Positions 1 to 6,803 of a stretch of 7,400 bases of DNA are shown one piece after another (the first letter of the stretch is position 1; the number at the start of each line of letters is the position of its first letter). This DNA is from Alphaproteobacteria bacterium CG11_big_fil_rev_8_21_14_0_20_44_7 (GTDB taxonomy: Bacteria; Pseudomonadota; Alphaproteobacteria; Rickettsiales; 21-14-0-20-44-7): contig PCXJ01000039.1 of the NCBI GenBank assembly GCA_002787615.1, positions 19,969 through 27,368 of the forward strand. Direction: 5' to 3'. Below the pieces are notes generated by a model. That model worked only from the letters and a program-made list of their open reading frames with translations, was not told the origin of the DNA and did not search any database. A program made the translations under genes and the position numbers.

Positions 1-984
1 ATAATCACCGCCGATAAGCACTTCGCCTCCGCCTTGAGGGGCAGAAACATCAATGTGTGCAGTTTCGGTTAAAACTACATTCTTCCCTGTAACCTGAACT
101 TTACCGCCCTTAGCAGATAATTTTCCTGATACTTTTGCAGTACCGTTTCCGGCACCCAAAATGATTTCGCCATTTACTTCCTCAATGCTATTGGCAGAAA
201 TTTTACCACTCATATTTACAACTTCATCCAGAACGCTACTAGCCGTTGCTGCGGTCATATACACCGAGCCGCCATCGGCAGCAATTTCACCTGCATTTGC
301 AACTTGTGTTCCTACGCGTGAGTCGCCGTCAATCGAGAAGTTGATAAGACCATCACCATATGTGTCAATCGTGAAGGTATCGGCAGAAGAAAGCTGAACC
401 TTACCTAATCTGGCGCGAATCACACCGGTTTTGCTGTTTACTACTGTCGGTGCAACCAAAGCTGCCAAGCCATGCTCTTTGGCAGAACCGCTACCTACAT
501 TAATTTGACCGTCATTGATTATCTTAGCGTCAGGGTTTCCGGCAATAGTGAAATTCATCTTGCCGTCCATGAAATCTTTATTAGTAATATTTGCCGTGCT
601 GGCAATAAGTGCGGAAACATCAACAACCGCATCTTTGCCGAAATATACGCCGTTAGGGTTAACTAATATAACTTGTCCGTTTGCTTTTAATGTACCGAGG
701 ATGCTAGACGGATTAACACTACCGACAACTCTGTTCAGAGCAATTGCAGATGAACTTGGCTGGTGGAATTGTACTAATTCATTTTTATTTACATCAAATG
801 ATTGCCAGTCGATTGCTGCTTTCTGCGTTGATTGATTGATATGAGTTTCATTTGCTATTGAATTATCAATATTAGCCTTACCACCTACTACTTCACCACC
901 GACAGGTGCTGATAGTGCCGTTGTTGATAATGCCAGCGACATTATACTTGCAGTTAGACCCGTAAAAATTCTTGATTCTGTCAT
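1..984 (-). CDS. TpsA-type two-partner secretion exoprotein (filamentous haemagglutinin-like), N-terminal 328 residues, cut by left edge
   Basis: Seen: an open frame from ATG at 984 to base 1 without a stop, so the gene continues beyond the window. Residues 1-26 form a signal peptide (hydrophobic stretch ending ALSA). After it come the hallmarks of the TPS secretion domain (haemagglutination-activity domain): DWQSFDV near 59-65, LVNPNGVYFG at 107-116 with the conserved NPNG motif, GLAALVAP at 172-179, and a final GGDY typical of repeat-rich beta-helix exoproteins. Family knowledge: such proteins cross the inner membrane by Sec and are then exported through a dedicated TpsB pore that recognises the TPS domain. 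They serve as adhesins, haemolysins or contact-dependent inhibitors. The cognate tpsB lies 67 bp upstream on the same strand. The activity cannot be told because the functional C-terminal region is outside the window. The start is chosen from the signal peptide; the ribosome site is weak (GGGAT just upstream). A single-family call is firm, a gene name is not. Confidence 0.93.
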   Translation of the reverse strand, partial: MTESRIFTGLTASIMSLALSTTALSAPVGGEVVGGKANIDNSIANETHINQSTQKAAIDWQSFDVNKNELVQFHQPSSSAIALNRVVGSVNPSSILGTLKANGQVILVNPNGVYFGKDAVVDVSALIASTANITNKDFMDGKMNFTIAGNPDAKIINDGQINVGSGSAKEHGLAALVAPTVVNSKTGVIRARLGKVQLSSADTFTIDTYGDGLINFSIDGDSRVGTQVANAGEIAADGGSVYMTAATASSVLDEVVNMSGKISANSIEEVNGEIILGAGNGTAKVSGKLSAKGGKVQVTGKNVVLTETAHIDVSAPQGGGEVLIGGDY

Positions 985-1011
985 ATCCCAATCCCATTTA
1001 TTATCTTGCCA

Positions 1012-1039
1012 ACAAACATTAATTATTTTTAATGTTTGT
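1012..1039. repeat. Perfect 11-bp inverted repeat (hairpin) between tpsB and tpsA
   Basis: The left arm ACAAACATTAA (1012-1022) and right arm TTAATGTTTGT (1029-1039) are exact reverse complements around a 6-base loop (1023-1028). It starts 12 bp after the tpsB stop and ends about 27 bp before the tpsA start. Neither strand has a T run right after the stem and the stem is AT-rich, so it does not look like a standard intrinsic terminator. Possible roles, all inferred: an intercistronic mRNA-stabilising or processing hairpin, an attenuator that sets the tpsB:tpsA ratio, or a protein-binding palindrome. Confidence 0.7.
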
Positions 1040-1051
1040 GCAAGCTTTATT

Positions 1052-2728
1052 TTAAAATCTTTTAGTCAGGCTAAATAATATTCTAGGGTTATCGCCCTGT
1101 GTTCCATATGTAGCAATGCTCTTAGTCAATGGAACGGCTACTAAAATTTCTCCGGAGATATCATGTATAAAATTAAATCTTGAACCGATACCTGCTGAGG
1201 CAACTGAAATAGATTTAGCCTCTCCGACAAAAATATCTTCATTCCAGACCTTACCGATATCGTAGAAAATAAATGGCTGGTAGCTTTCGATGATGCTTGT
1301 TTTGCTGTCAGCTAAATATCTAAACTCTAAACTTCCGGCCAAACCTTTATCACCGGTTATTTCGGATGGGTCATAGGCGCGTCCGAACTGACGGCCTCCA
1401 ATGCCAAATTCTTCGGAAGAAAGTAGAGGATCCCATGCATATTGGGCTGACGTGGCAAAATATACCGATAAAGGATAATCAGGAATTGCCTGCAATCTGG
1501 CATAGTCGAAATTGACCTTTTCAAAATCACCCGTGGCATTTGAACGTGAGCGTATATCTGATGAATCAGAAGCACCGAATATATCCAGACCTTTAGTAAA
1601 AGTCAGGTCAGCCTGATTTGTACCAAAGAATCTATCGAATAAATCATAAGAAGTGCCTATACTTACTGCCCTTACATCGTCACGATATTGTCTCGCACCG
1701 AAAGAATCGGATTCGGAAACTTTGTGTGAATAGCCAATAGTTCCGAATAAGTTTTCCTGACGTGAACGGATGAACGGATGTTCTGCACGCAAGCTTGCAA
1801 CGAAGCTCTCGCCTTCTAGCTGCAAAGGTTCTAAGGCTTGACCCGGCTCAGTATCGGTATATGACGCAGAGCCAATTATTTTTGTACCCTCACTGCCGAC
1901 CTGCATTTCATGTTGTGCAGCGATATATTTTAATTCTTCGATTTCAGAAGTGATAACTCCATGCAAAGATGTTCTTCCATATTCTCCGAACAGAGAATTA
2001 AAAGATGCCTGACCGTCAAGCTTATATTCACCTAAATATCTACTGCTATAATTATCAAAACCAATTGCGTAATCAGCTTTATTTTCCGATATAATGATAT
2101 GAATATTTGAGTGTCCGGGTTTCTTTGAGGGTTTGATTACTGCCTTTGCAGTTACACCCGGTAGGTCTTCTATGAGAAGCAGGTATCTTTCTAATTTCTC
2201 GGTAGACATTGCACCACCGGATTTTATTTTATCTGAAAGCCTTGTAATTCTATCTTTATTGCCGGAGATATCGCCCTCAATAATAATTTCGTCAACGCCG
2301 CCTTCTATAACCTCTATTTTGATCCTACCATCCTTAATTTTCTGTGGCGGTACTATAGCTTTCGAAGAGATATAGCCTGCATTGCGATATTTAACGGTAA
2401 TTTCATTTGCGAGCTGATTAACTTCAGCCAGAGAAACTTTTCTACCGATATATTTTTCCGTAATGCTAGAAAGCTCAGCGTCAGAAAAGATGCTATTACC
2501 TTCAATATCAACAGCATTAAGTGTAAATTTTATATCTGCTGCCGCTCCCGAGACTTCATTGCTGGATTCATCAATTTCTATAAGCGGAGTTTTAAAAAGC
2601 TCAGGACGTTCTCGTTCCTGAAATCTTTCATCAATTCTACCCGGTTCAGCCGCTTGTGGTTCTGCCTTTGCATGTGTATGAACGAAAACTGAAAGCCCAA
2701 AAGCTATTATGGCTGCATATTTATTCAT
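1052..2728 (-). CDS. TpsB outer-membrane transporter of the two-partner secretion pair (ShlB/FhaC/HecB family)
   Basis: The protein has 558 residues, the usual length for the family. Seen: a signal peptide at about 1-22 (ending HTHAKA), then a charged linker. A first POTRA domain covers about 67-143 (start FTLNAVDIEGNS, end IKIEVIEGG) and a second about 145-215. The rest is a C-terminal beta-barrel of about 340 residues ending in Phe. The conserved barrel segment GIGGRQFGRAYDPSEITGDK is at 442-461, where GRAY stands at the place of the VRGY tetrad of FhaC (Arg450). It is followed by GSLEFRY and FYDIGKVW (488-495), whose Asp490 corresponds to the conserved Asp that pairs with that Arg. Role: the POTRA domains capture the TPS domain of the partner in the periplasm and the barrel exports it. 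The start has a good ribosome site (AGGA, 2735-2738 on the complement). tpsA follows 67 bp downstream, implying an operon. Confidence 0.95.
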   Translation of the reverse strand: MNKYAAIIAFGLSVFVHTHAKAEPQAAEPGRIDERFQERERPELFKTPLIEIDESSNEVSGAAADIKFTLNAVDIEGNSIFSDAELSSITEKYIGRKVSLAEVNQLANEITVKYRNAGYISSKAIVPPQKIKDGRIKIEVIEGGVDEIIIEGDISGNKDRITRLSDKIKSGGAMSTEKLERYLLLIEDLPGVTAKAVIKPSKKPGHSNIHIIISENKADYAIGFDNYSSRYLGEYKLDGQASFNSLFGEYGRTSLHGVITSEIEELKYIAAQHEMQVGSEGTKIIGSASYTDTEPGQALEPLQLEGESFVASLRAEHPFIRSRQENLFGTIGYSHKVSESDSFGARQYRDDVRAVSIGTSYDLFDRFFGTNQADLTFTKGLDIFGASDSSDIRSRSNATGDFEKVNFDYARLQAIPDYPLSVYFATSAQYAWDPLLSSEEFGIGGRQFGRAYDPSEITGDKGLAGSLEFRYLADSKTSIIESYQPFIFYDIGKVWNEDIFVGEAKSISVASAGIGSRFNFIHDISGEILVAVPLTKSIATYGTQGDNPRILFSLTKRF

Positions 2729-2933
2729 ATTTGTTCCTAGAGTTAATTATCAAACTTTTCTATACAAATAGTGCTTTAAAAACAACCCATACTTATTTGT
2801 TTTGTCTAAAGAAGCTGCTTAATAGTTTTTGTATGGGGGCACTGGTGGGGCAGTTGGTGCGAAATAATAGTAATAGCTGACAAAACTCTACAAAATCAAA
2901 AAACCTGCAAATGCTTGATTACCGAAGATCCAG
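2729..2933. other. Intergenic region between the Fnr-like gene and tpsB
   Basis: This 205-bp stretch lies downstream of the regulator and upstream of tpsB, all read leftward. It should hold the tpsB promoter, but no convincing one is visible: on the minus strand a TATAGA follows TTGTTT with only a 15-base spacer, which is weak. No strong terminator hairpin for the regulator is seen either; there is only a T tract on the minus strand after a short imperfect stem, so read-through into tpsB is possible. A conspicuously G-rich patch (2835-2860) stands out in this AT-rich DNA; on the minus strand it reads as a proline-rich stretch in a short start-less frame. Confidence 0.5.
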
Positions 2934-3671
2934 TCAGTCACTACAGGGATATTGTGATGAGCAAGTGCCGCAGCAGAATTTTGCCAGTATTTGTGTGGAG
3001 GGGATTTCCACATTCCTGCTGTTTACAATAATTCCGGTTTCTTCTTTGAGTTTTGTTAAGGCGCGGGAAAAGGTTTCCGGCTTCATGCCCAACTTCAAAG
3101 CGATAAGAGTTTTGTCAAAAGGCAAATTCAGGCTTTGTTTTTTGGTATGGCTATCGCACAAGTTTAGCAAAAAGCAGCCAATTCTTTGCGGGGCATTTTG
3201 AACGATATGATGCTCATTCTCTTTATGGCTAATAGAAATTTTTGCATTTGCATGCCTTAATAAATTTATAGATAGCTCTGGGTGCTGCTCAATCTTTTTA
3301 GCCAATATTCCGATAGGAAGCCTTATGAGAACAGCGTTTTCAGCTATATCTGCGCTGAAAGGGTAAAGGAAATTTTCAAAAATAGCGTTCTCACCAAAGA
3401 TTTCATTTTTGCCGAGAATGCCAATTACGACCTCATCCCCATCCATGGTCTCGCGATATGTTTTTACCCAGCCCTCTATTATGAAATAAAACCAGTCAGC
3501 CTTGTCGTCAATGTTGAATATATTTGAATTCTTTGGGTAAGATATAATAGAAGACATGCTCATGAACTCAGAAACTATCTCAGTTTTAATATCTCTGAAT
3601 AATATCGAAGATTGCAAAATTTCTTCGTAATGTGCGAAGTCCGGTGCGCTGATTCTCTGCGTGTTATTCAT
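2934..3671 (-). CDS. Crp/Fnr-family transcriptional regulator with cysteine-rich C-terminal tail
   Basis: The protein has 245 residues. Seen: a cyclic-nucleotide-binding-like sensor domain at about 20-125 (WFYFIIEGWVK, then IFGENAIF in the family's GE position), a long dimerisation helix at about 128-150, and a winged helix-turn-helix at about 160-225. The recognition helix includes PETFSR, with Glu199, Ser202 and Arg203 forming the ExxSR pattern that in E. coli FNR reads TTGA half-sites. It has no N-terminal cysteine cluster, so it is not an oxygen-sensing 4Fe-4S FNR of the classic kind; the overall look is closer to the DNR/FixK-like branch. Cysteines are at 166, 172, 233, 234, 237 and 243, the last four in a short tail (FCCGTCSSQYPC). 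Its gene lies divergently next to the cbb3 operon, and a perfect FNR-type palindrome sits 16-29 bases before its start, suggesting autoregulation plus control of the oxidase. The ribosome site is weak (TGAGAA about 8 bases upstream). The signal it senses is unknown. Confidence 0.92.
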   Translation of the reverse strand: MNNTQRISAPDFAHYEEILQSSILFRDIKTEIVSEFMSMSSIISYPKNSNIFNIDDKADWFYFIIEGWVKTYRETMDGDEVVIGILGKNEIFGENAIFENFLYPFSADIAENAVLIRLPIGILAKKIEQHPELSINLLRHANAKISISHKENEHHIVQNAPQRIGCFLLNLCDSHTKKQSLNLPFDKTLIALKLGMKPETFSRALTKLKEETGIIVNSRNVEIPSTQILAKFCCGTCSSQYPCSD

Positions 3672-3686
3672 AATTGATTCTCAGAA

Positions 3687-3700
3687 TTGACTTTTGTCAA
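3687..3700. promoter_or_regulatory. FNR/DNR-type operator (anaerobox), perfect palindrome
   Basis: The sequence TTGAC-TTTT-GTCAA is a perfect inverted repeat matching the FNR/ANR/DNR consensus TTGAT-N4-ATCAA with the C/G variant at the inner position. It lies in the 89-bp divergent region between the Fnr-like gene and the cbb3 operon. Its centre (3693.5) is 41.5 bases upstream of the start site predicted from the TATAAT at 3723-3728, the class II activator position. On the other strand it lies just before the regulator's own start codon, where binding could repress or tune that gene. Confidence 0.88.
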
Positions 3701-3722
3701 ATCCATCTTTAGCGATTTTAAC

Positions 3723-3728
3723 TATAAT
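3723..3728 (+). promoter_or_regulatory. -10 element (TATAAT) of the cbb3 operon promoter
   Basis: This is an exact match to the sigma-70 -10 consensus. If it occupies -12 to -7, transcription starts near 3735, giving a leader of about 26 bases before the first gene. No good -35 hexamer stands 17 bases upstream; its place is taken by the FNR-type palindrome, as expected for an activator-dependent class II promoter. The exact start site is inferred. Confidence 0.78.
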
Positions 3729-3760
3729 TTCAATCTCAAATTGTAACTTTAGAGAGTTAA

Positions 3761-4501
3761 TTGGAATTTTTAGTCAATCATTGCAGTGCCTCGTTTACGC
3801 AGTATAACAACTTGCTTATAACCTTGTTTTTAGCGGGTTTAGTGGGTGGGTTTACTCATTGTGCAGGTATGTGCGGGCCTTTTGTTTCGAGTCAGGTAGT
3901 AAATAAATTTGATAGCTTGCCGATTGAGGATGCAAATATTTTGCAGCGCCTAAAAGGCTCGGCACTGATACCATATCATCTTGGTCGAATGACTACATAT
4001 GTTATTTTGGGAGTCATTGCGGCGATTTTGTCACGCCAGATTATTGGCTCTCCTATTGAGCGTTGGGTGGCGGTAGTCTTACTCACTATTGCCGGCGGTG
4101 TTTTTATTGCTAGCGCGATGCCATATTTTAAGGGTGCATTAAAAATCTTTCGTGGAAATATAATAATTAAGCTCGCAGAGAAAATCGGCAGAATTGCAAA
4201 GCCTTTAATGAGTAACCCAACTGGCTTAAAAGGCTATGGCCTTGGGGTGATGCTTGGGTTTATTCCATGCGGGTTAATTTTTGCAGCACTAATGGTGGTT
4301 GCCACAACTTCTGACCCAATAAGCGCAGCTATGGGAATGATATTATTCACTATCGGTACAATTCCATCGCTGCTTTTGGTGGGGTTTGGCAGCCAGTTTG
4401 CATTCCGCAGATGGCCGCAAACAATAAGAAAATTTGCCAGTATCGTGATGCTGTTCAATGGATTTAGCCTATTTTATATGGCGGGCAATATAATTTTTTA
4501 A
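3761..4501 (+). CDS. TauE/SafE-annotated (DsbD_2-like) membrane protein, first gene of the cbb3 operon; TTG start
   Basis: The protein has 246 residues and about six membrane segments (roughly 17-35, 75-92, 102-120, 155-180, 185-210, 225-245). Seen motifs: HCAGMCGP at 33-40, PYHLGRMTTY at 71-80 and GFIPCG at 166-171. These are the conserved blocks of the family usually annotated as sulfite exporter TauE/SafE or DsbD_2-like (PF13386), often found beside cbb3 oxidase genes. Cys34, Cys38, Cys170 and nearby His33 and His73 could bind metal or pass electrons; a role in copper delivery or cytochrome assembly is inferred from context and not shown. The start is TTG at 3761: no ATG occurs before Met37, which lies inside the first conserved motif, and a purine-rich AGAGAG sits 4 bases upstream. 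It ends 12 bases before ccoN and is placed directly behind the FNR-type promoter, so it should be co-expressed with the oxidase. Confidence 0.85.
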   Translation: MEFLVNHCSASFTQYNNLLITLFLAGLVGGFTHCAGMCGPFVSSQVVNKFDSLPIEDANILQRLKGSALIPYHLGRMTTYVILGVIAAILSRQIIGSPIERWVAVVLLTIAGGVFIASAMPYFKGALKIFRGNIIIKLAEKIGRIAKPLMSNPTGLKGYGLGVMLGFIPCGLIFAALMVVATTSDPISAAMGMILFTIGTIPSLLLVGFGSQFAFRRWPQTIRKFASIVMLFNGFSLFYMAGNIIF

Positions 4502-4513
4502 GGAAAGATAATT

Positions 4514-5926
4514 ATGAATTACAATGATGATGTTATAAAGAAATTCACGCTAGCCACGGTATTCTGGGGGATTGCGGGTTTTAGCGTGGGGCTTTTGATT
4601 GCTCTGCAAATGGCATTTCCGGAACTTAATTTCGGTGAATATCTAACCTTTGGTAGGTTGCGCCCCTTGCACACTTCGGCAGTGGTTTTTGCCTTTGGCG
4701 GTAATGCGCTTTTTGCCACCAGCTATTTTGTTGTTCAGCGTACATGCCGTGCTAGATTATGGGGTGACGGCTTAAGTAACTTCACTTTCTGGGGCTATCA
4801 GCTATTCATCTTAATGGCCGGACTTGGGTATTTAGCAGGTGTCACCCAAGGTAAAGAATATGCTGAGCCAGAATGGTATGCAGATTTATGGCTTACTGTG
4901 GTTTGGGTTGCATATTTAATCGTATTTCTAATGACCCTCAAAAACCGTAAAGAGCCTCATATATATGTTGCTAACTGGTTTTATTTAGCCTTCATAGTAA
5001 CCGTTGCAGTTTTGCATTTGGTAAATGCTGCCTCAATACCTCTGGAAATCACTGGCGTAAAAAGCTATCCGGCTTTTTCCGGTGTGCAATCTGCGATGAT
5101 TCAGTGGTGGTATGGGCATAATGCGGTGGGATTTTTTCTGACGGCAGGCTTTTTGGGGATGATGTATTATTTTGTACCTAAGCAGGCAAATCGCCCAGTT
5201 TATTCTTATCGTTTATCAATCCTGCATTTCTGGTCGCTAATATTCATCTATATCTGGGCGGGGCCGCACCATTTGCATTATACAGCCCTGCCTGATTGGG
5301 CGCAAAATCTGGGTATGACATTTTCTATCATGCTCTGGATGCCTTCATGGGGTGGGATGATTAACGGTATGATGACACTCTCGGGTGCATGGCATAAATT
5401 GCGCGAAGACCCGATTTTGCAATTCATGGTGATTGCTCTCTCATTCTATGGGATGAGCACATTTGAGGGGCCGTTAATGTCTATCAAAGCGGTAAACTCG
5501 CTTAGCCATTATACAGATTGGACAATCGGGCATGTGCATTCCGGTGCGTTGGGTTGGGTGGCCTTCATAACTTTTGGTGCGCTATATTATTTAGTGCCGG
5601 TGCTGTGGAAAAAAGAGAGATTATATTCCAAGCGTTTGGTTAGCCTGCATCTGTGGATTGCTACAACCGGTATTGTTTTATACATTACCGCCATGTGGGT
5701 TTCGGGCATTATGCAAGGGCTAATGTGGCGCTCATATGATGATATGGGCTTTCTCGAATATTCCTTCGTTGAAACCGTGCAGGCAATGCATCCATTCTAT
5801 TTAATCCGCGCCTTGGGCGGGTTGCTCTTCATCGTTGGGGCACTCATCATGGTATATAATTTTTACAAAACTATATGCGGAGATGCGGTGAAATCTATTG
5901 AAATGAAAGGGGCTGCGACATGCTAA
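4514..5926 (+). CDS. ccoN: cbb3-type cytochrome c oxidase subunit I (CcoN/FixN)
   Basis: The protein has 470 residues, a normal length, with about twelve membrane helices. It is the catalytic subunit that reduces oxygen to water in the inner membrane and pumps protons, with high oxygen affinity. All key residues are visible: low-spin haem b ligands His53 (RPLHTS) and His342; CuB ligands His202 (WYGHNAVG), His252 and His253 (GPHHLHY); high-spin haem b3 ligand His340 (GHVHSG). Tyr246 lies six residues before the CuB His pair, the position of the cross-linked Tyr of P. stutzeri CcoN. Glu318 (STFEGP) sits at the conserved helix glutamate. The ribosome site AAGGA (4500-4504) overlaps the stop of the preceding gene, and the last 7 bases overlap ccoO. 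Nothing is missing, so the enzyme should be active. Confidence 0.98.
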   Translation: MNYNDDVIKKFTLATVFWGIAGFSVGLLIALQMAFPELNFGEYLTFGRLRPLHTSAVVFAFGGNALFATSYFVVQRTCRARLWGDGLSNFTFWGYQLFILMAGLGYLAGVTQGKEYAEPEWYADLWLTVVWVAYLIVFLMTLKNRKEPHIYVANWFYLAFIVTVAVLHLVNAASIPLEITGVKSYPAFSGVQSAMIQWWYGHNAVGFFLTAGFLGMMYYFVPKQANRPVYSYRLSILHFWSLIFIYIWAGPHHLHYTALPDWAQNLGMTFSIMLWMPSWGGMINGMMTLSGAWHKLREDPILQFMVIALSFYGMSTFEGPLMSIKAVNSLSHYTDWTIGHVHSGALGWVAFITFGALYYLVPVLWKKERLYSKRLVSLHLWIATTGIVLYITAMWVSGIMQGLMWRSYDDMGFLEYSFVETVQAMHPFYLIRALGGLLFIVGALIMVYNFYKTICGDAVKSIEMKGAATC

Positions 5927-6657
5927 AGAAACATGAAAAATTAGAGAAGAATTCAATATTGTTGCTAATTTTTGTAGTGATAGTGATTTCTATCGGCGGG
6001 TTAGTAGAAATTGTGCCGCTCTTTAGGTTAGAGACAACAATTGAGCCGATAAAAGGTGTGCGTCCATACACTCCACTTGAGCTTGCCGGATATAATATTT
6101 ATGTTCGTGAAGGTTGCAATACTTGCCATAGTCAGCAAATCCGTCCATTGCGTGACGAAGTTGAGCGTTATGGGCATTATTCATTAGCTGCAGAAAGCAT
6201 GTATGATTTCCCGTTTCAGTGGGGATCAAAACGTACGGGCCCGGATTTAGCGCGTTTAGGTGGAAAATATTCTGACGGTTGGCATGTTAAGCATATGATT
6301 AATCCGCGTGATGTTGTGCCGGAATCTATTATGCCTGCTTATGAGCATATGAAAAATAGAGCTGCTGATTTAAACGATATAGGTAAGCATCTGGAAGTAT
6401 TGAAGATAATGGGCGTTCCTTATAATGAAAAAATGATTGAGAATGCCTATAACCATGCTATGGCACAAGCTCGCAATGAAAGTGATTACCATGAAGAATT
6501 AGAGGAGCTTTATGGCAAGGTAAATATGCGTGATTTTGACGGCAAGGAAGAGTTTGTTTCCGAGCTTGACGCGCTCATTGCTTACCTGCAAGTGCTTGGC
6601 ACAATGGCAGAGCTGAAAGATTATAACCCCGATTTGAATAAAAAGGATGGTGAGTAA
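5920..6657 (+). CDS. ccoO: cbb3-type cytochrome c oxidase subunit II, mono-haem (CcoO/FixO)
   Basis: The protein has 245 residues. Seen: one N-terminal membrane anchor at about 13-34, then a periplasmic cytochrome c domain with the haem site CNTCH at 66-70 (followed by SQQIRPLRDE) and the axial methionine Met138 in ESIMPAY. The segment KRTGPDLARLGG (104-115) is typical of the family. Between about 155 and 228 there is the long charged insertion seen in alphaproteobacterial CcoO, ending in ELDALIAYLQVLGTM. It passes electrons from CcoP or soluble cytochromes to CcoN. Its ATG lies inside the end of ccoN (7-base overlap, ATGCTAA), with ribosome site AAAGGGG (5906-5912), so translation is probably coupled. 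Its stop overlaps the ccoQ start by one base (TAATG). Confidence 0.98.
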   Translation: MLKKHEKLEKNSILLLIFVVIVISIGGLVEIVPLFRLETTIEPIKGVRPYTPLELAGYNIYVREGCNTCHSQQIRPLRDEVERYGHYSLAAESMYDFPFQWGSKRTGPDLARLGGKYSDGWHVKHMINPRDVVPESIMPAYEHMKNRAADLNDIGKHLEVLKIMGVPYNEKMIENAYNHAMAQARNESDYHEELEELYGKVNMRDFDGKEEFVSELDALIAYLQVLGTMAELKDYNPDLNKKDGE

Positions 6658-6803
6658 TGGATTCAGGAACGGCAGGAATAATCGGCCTCTTATTCTTTTT
6701 TATAGTTTTTCTGGGGATTGCCATTTGGACTTTAAACCCGAAAAATAAAAAGAGAATCGAAGAGTTAAAGAACATACCTTTGAAGGATGAATCAAATGAG
6801 TGA
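6657..6803 (+). CDS. ccoQ: cbb3-type oxidase small subunit CcoQ/FixQ
   Basis: A 48-residue protein read as MDSGTAGIIG at its start, with a single membrane helix at about 5-26 (rich in Leu, Phe and Ile) and a charged tail containing NPKNKKRIEELK. Length, topology and position between ccoO and ccoP fit CcoQ, which in other bacteria stabilises the complex and helps CcoP assembly. The start is shared with the ccoO stop (TAATG) and is preceded by AAAGGA (6642-6647). Its end overlaps the ccoP start by 8 bases. Sequence conservation in this family is low, so the call rests mostly on context. Confidence 0.9.
   Translation: MDSGTAGIIGLLFFFIVFLGIAIWTLNPKNKKRIEELKNIPLKDESNE

Noticed and set aside
161..835. 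Several plus-strand open frames up to 106 codons
   Set aside because: They are antisense to the clearly recognisable TpsA coding sequence and look like compositional shadows.
984..997. Alternative ATG (997-995 on the complement) upstream of the TpsA start
   Set aside because: It is in a different frame from the signal peptide and TPS domain.
2764..2800. Inverted pair ACAAATA / TATTTGT upstream of tpsB
   Set aside because: Only 7 AT-rich bases per arm with a 23-base gap; expected by chance in this composition, and it matches no known operator.
2740..2800. Possible tpsB promoter TTGTTT / TATAGA
   Set aside because: The spacer is only 15 bases and both boxes are imperfect; not strong enough to list as a feature.
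2911..3201. Open frame of 96 codons on the plus strand
   Set aside because: It lies antisense to the C-terminal half of the Fnr-like gene, has no recognisable domain and no convincing ribosome site.
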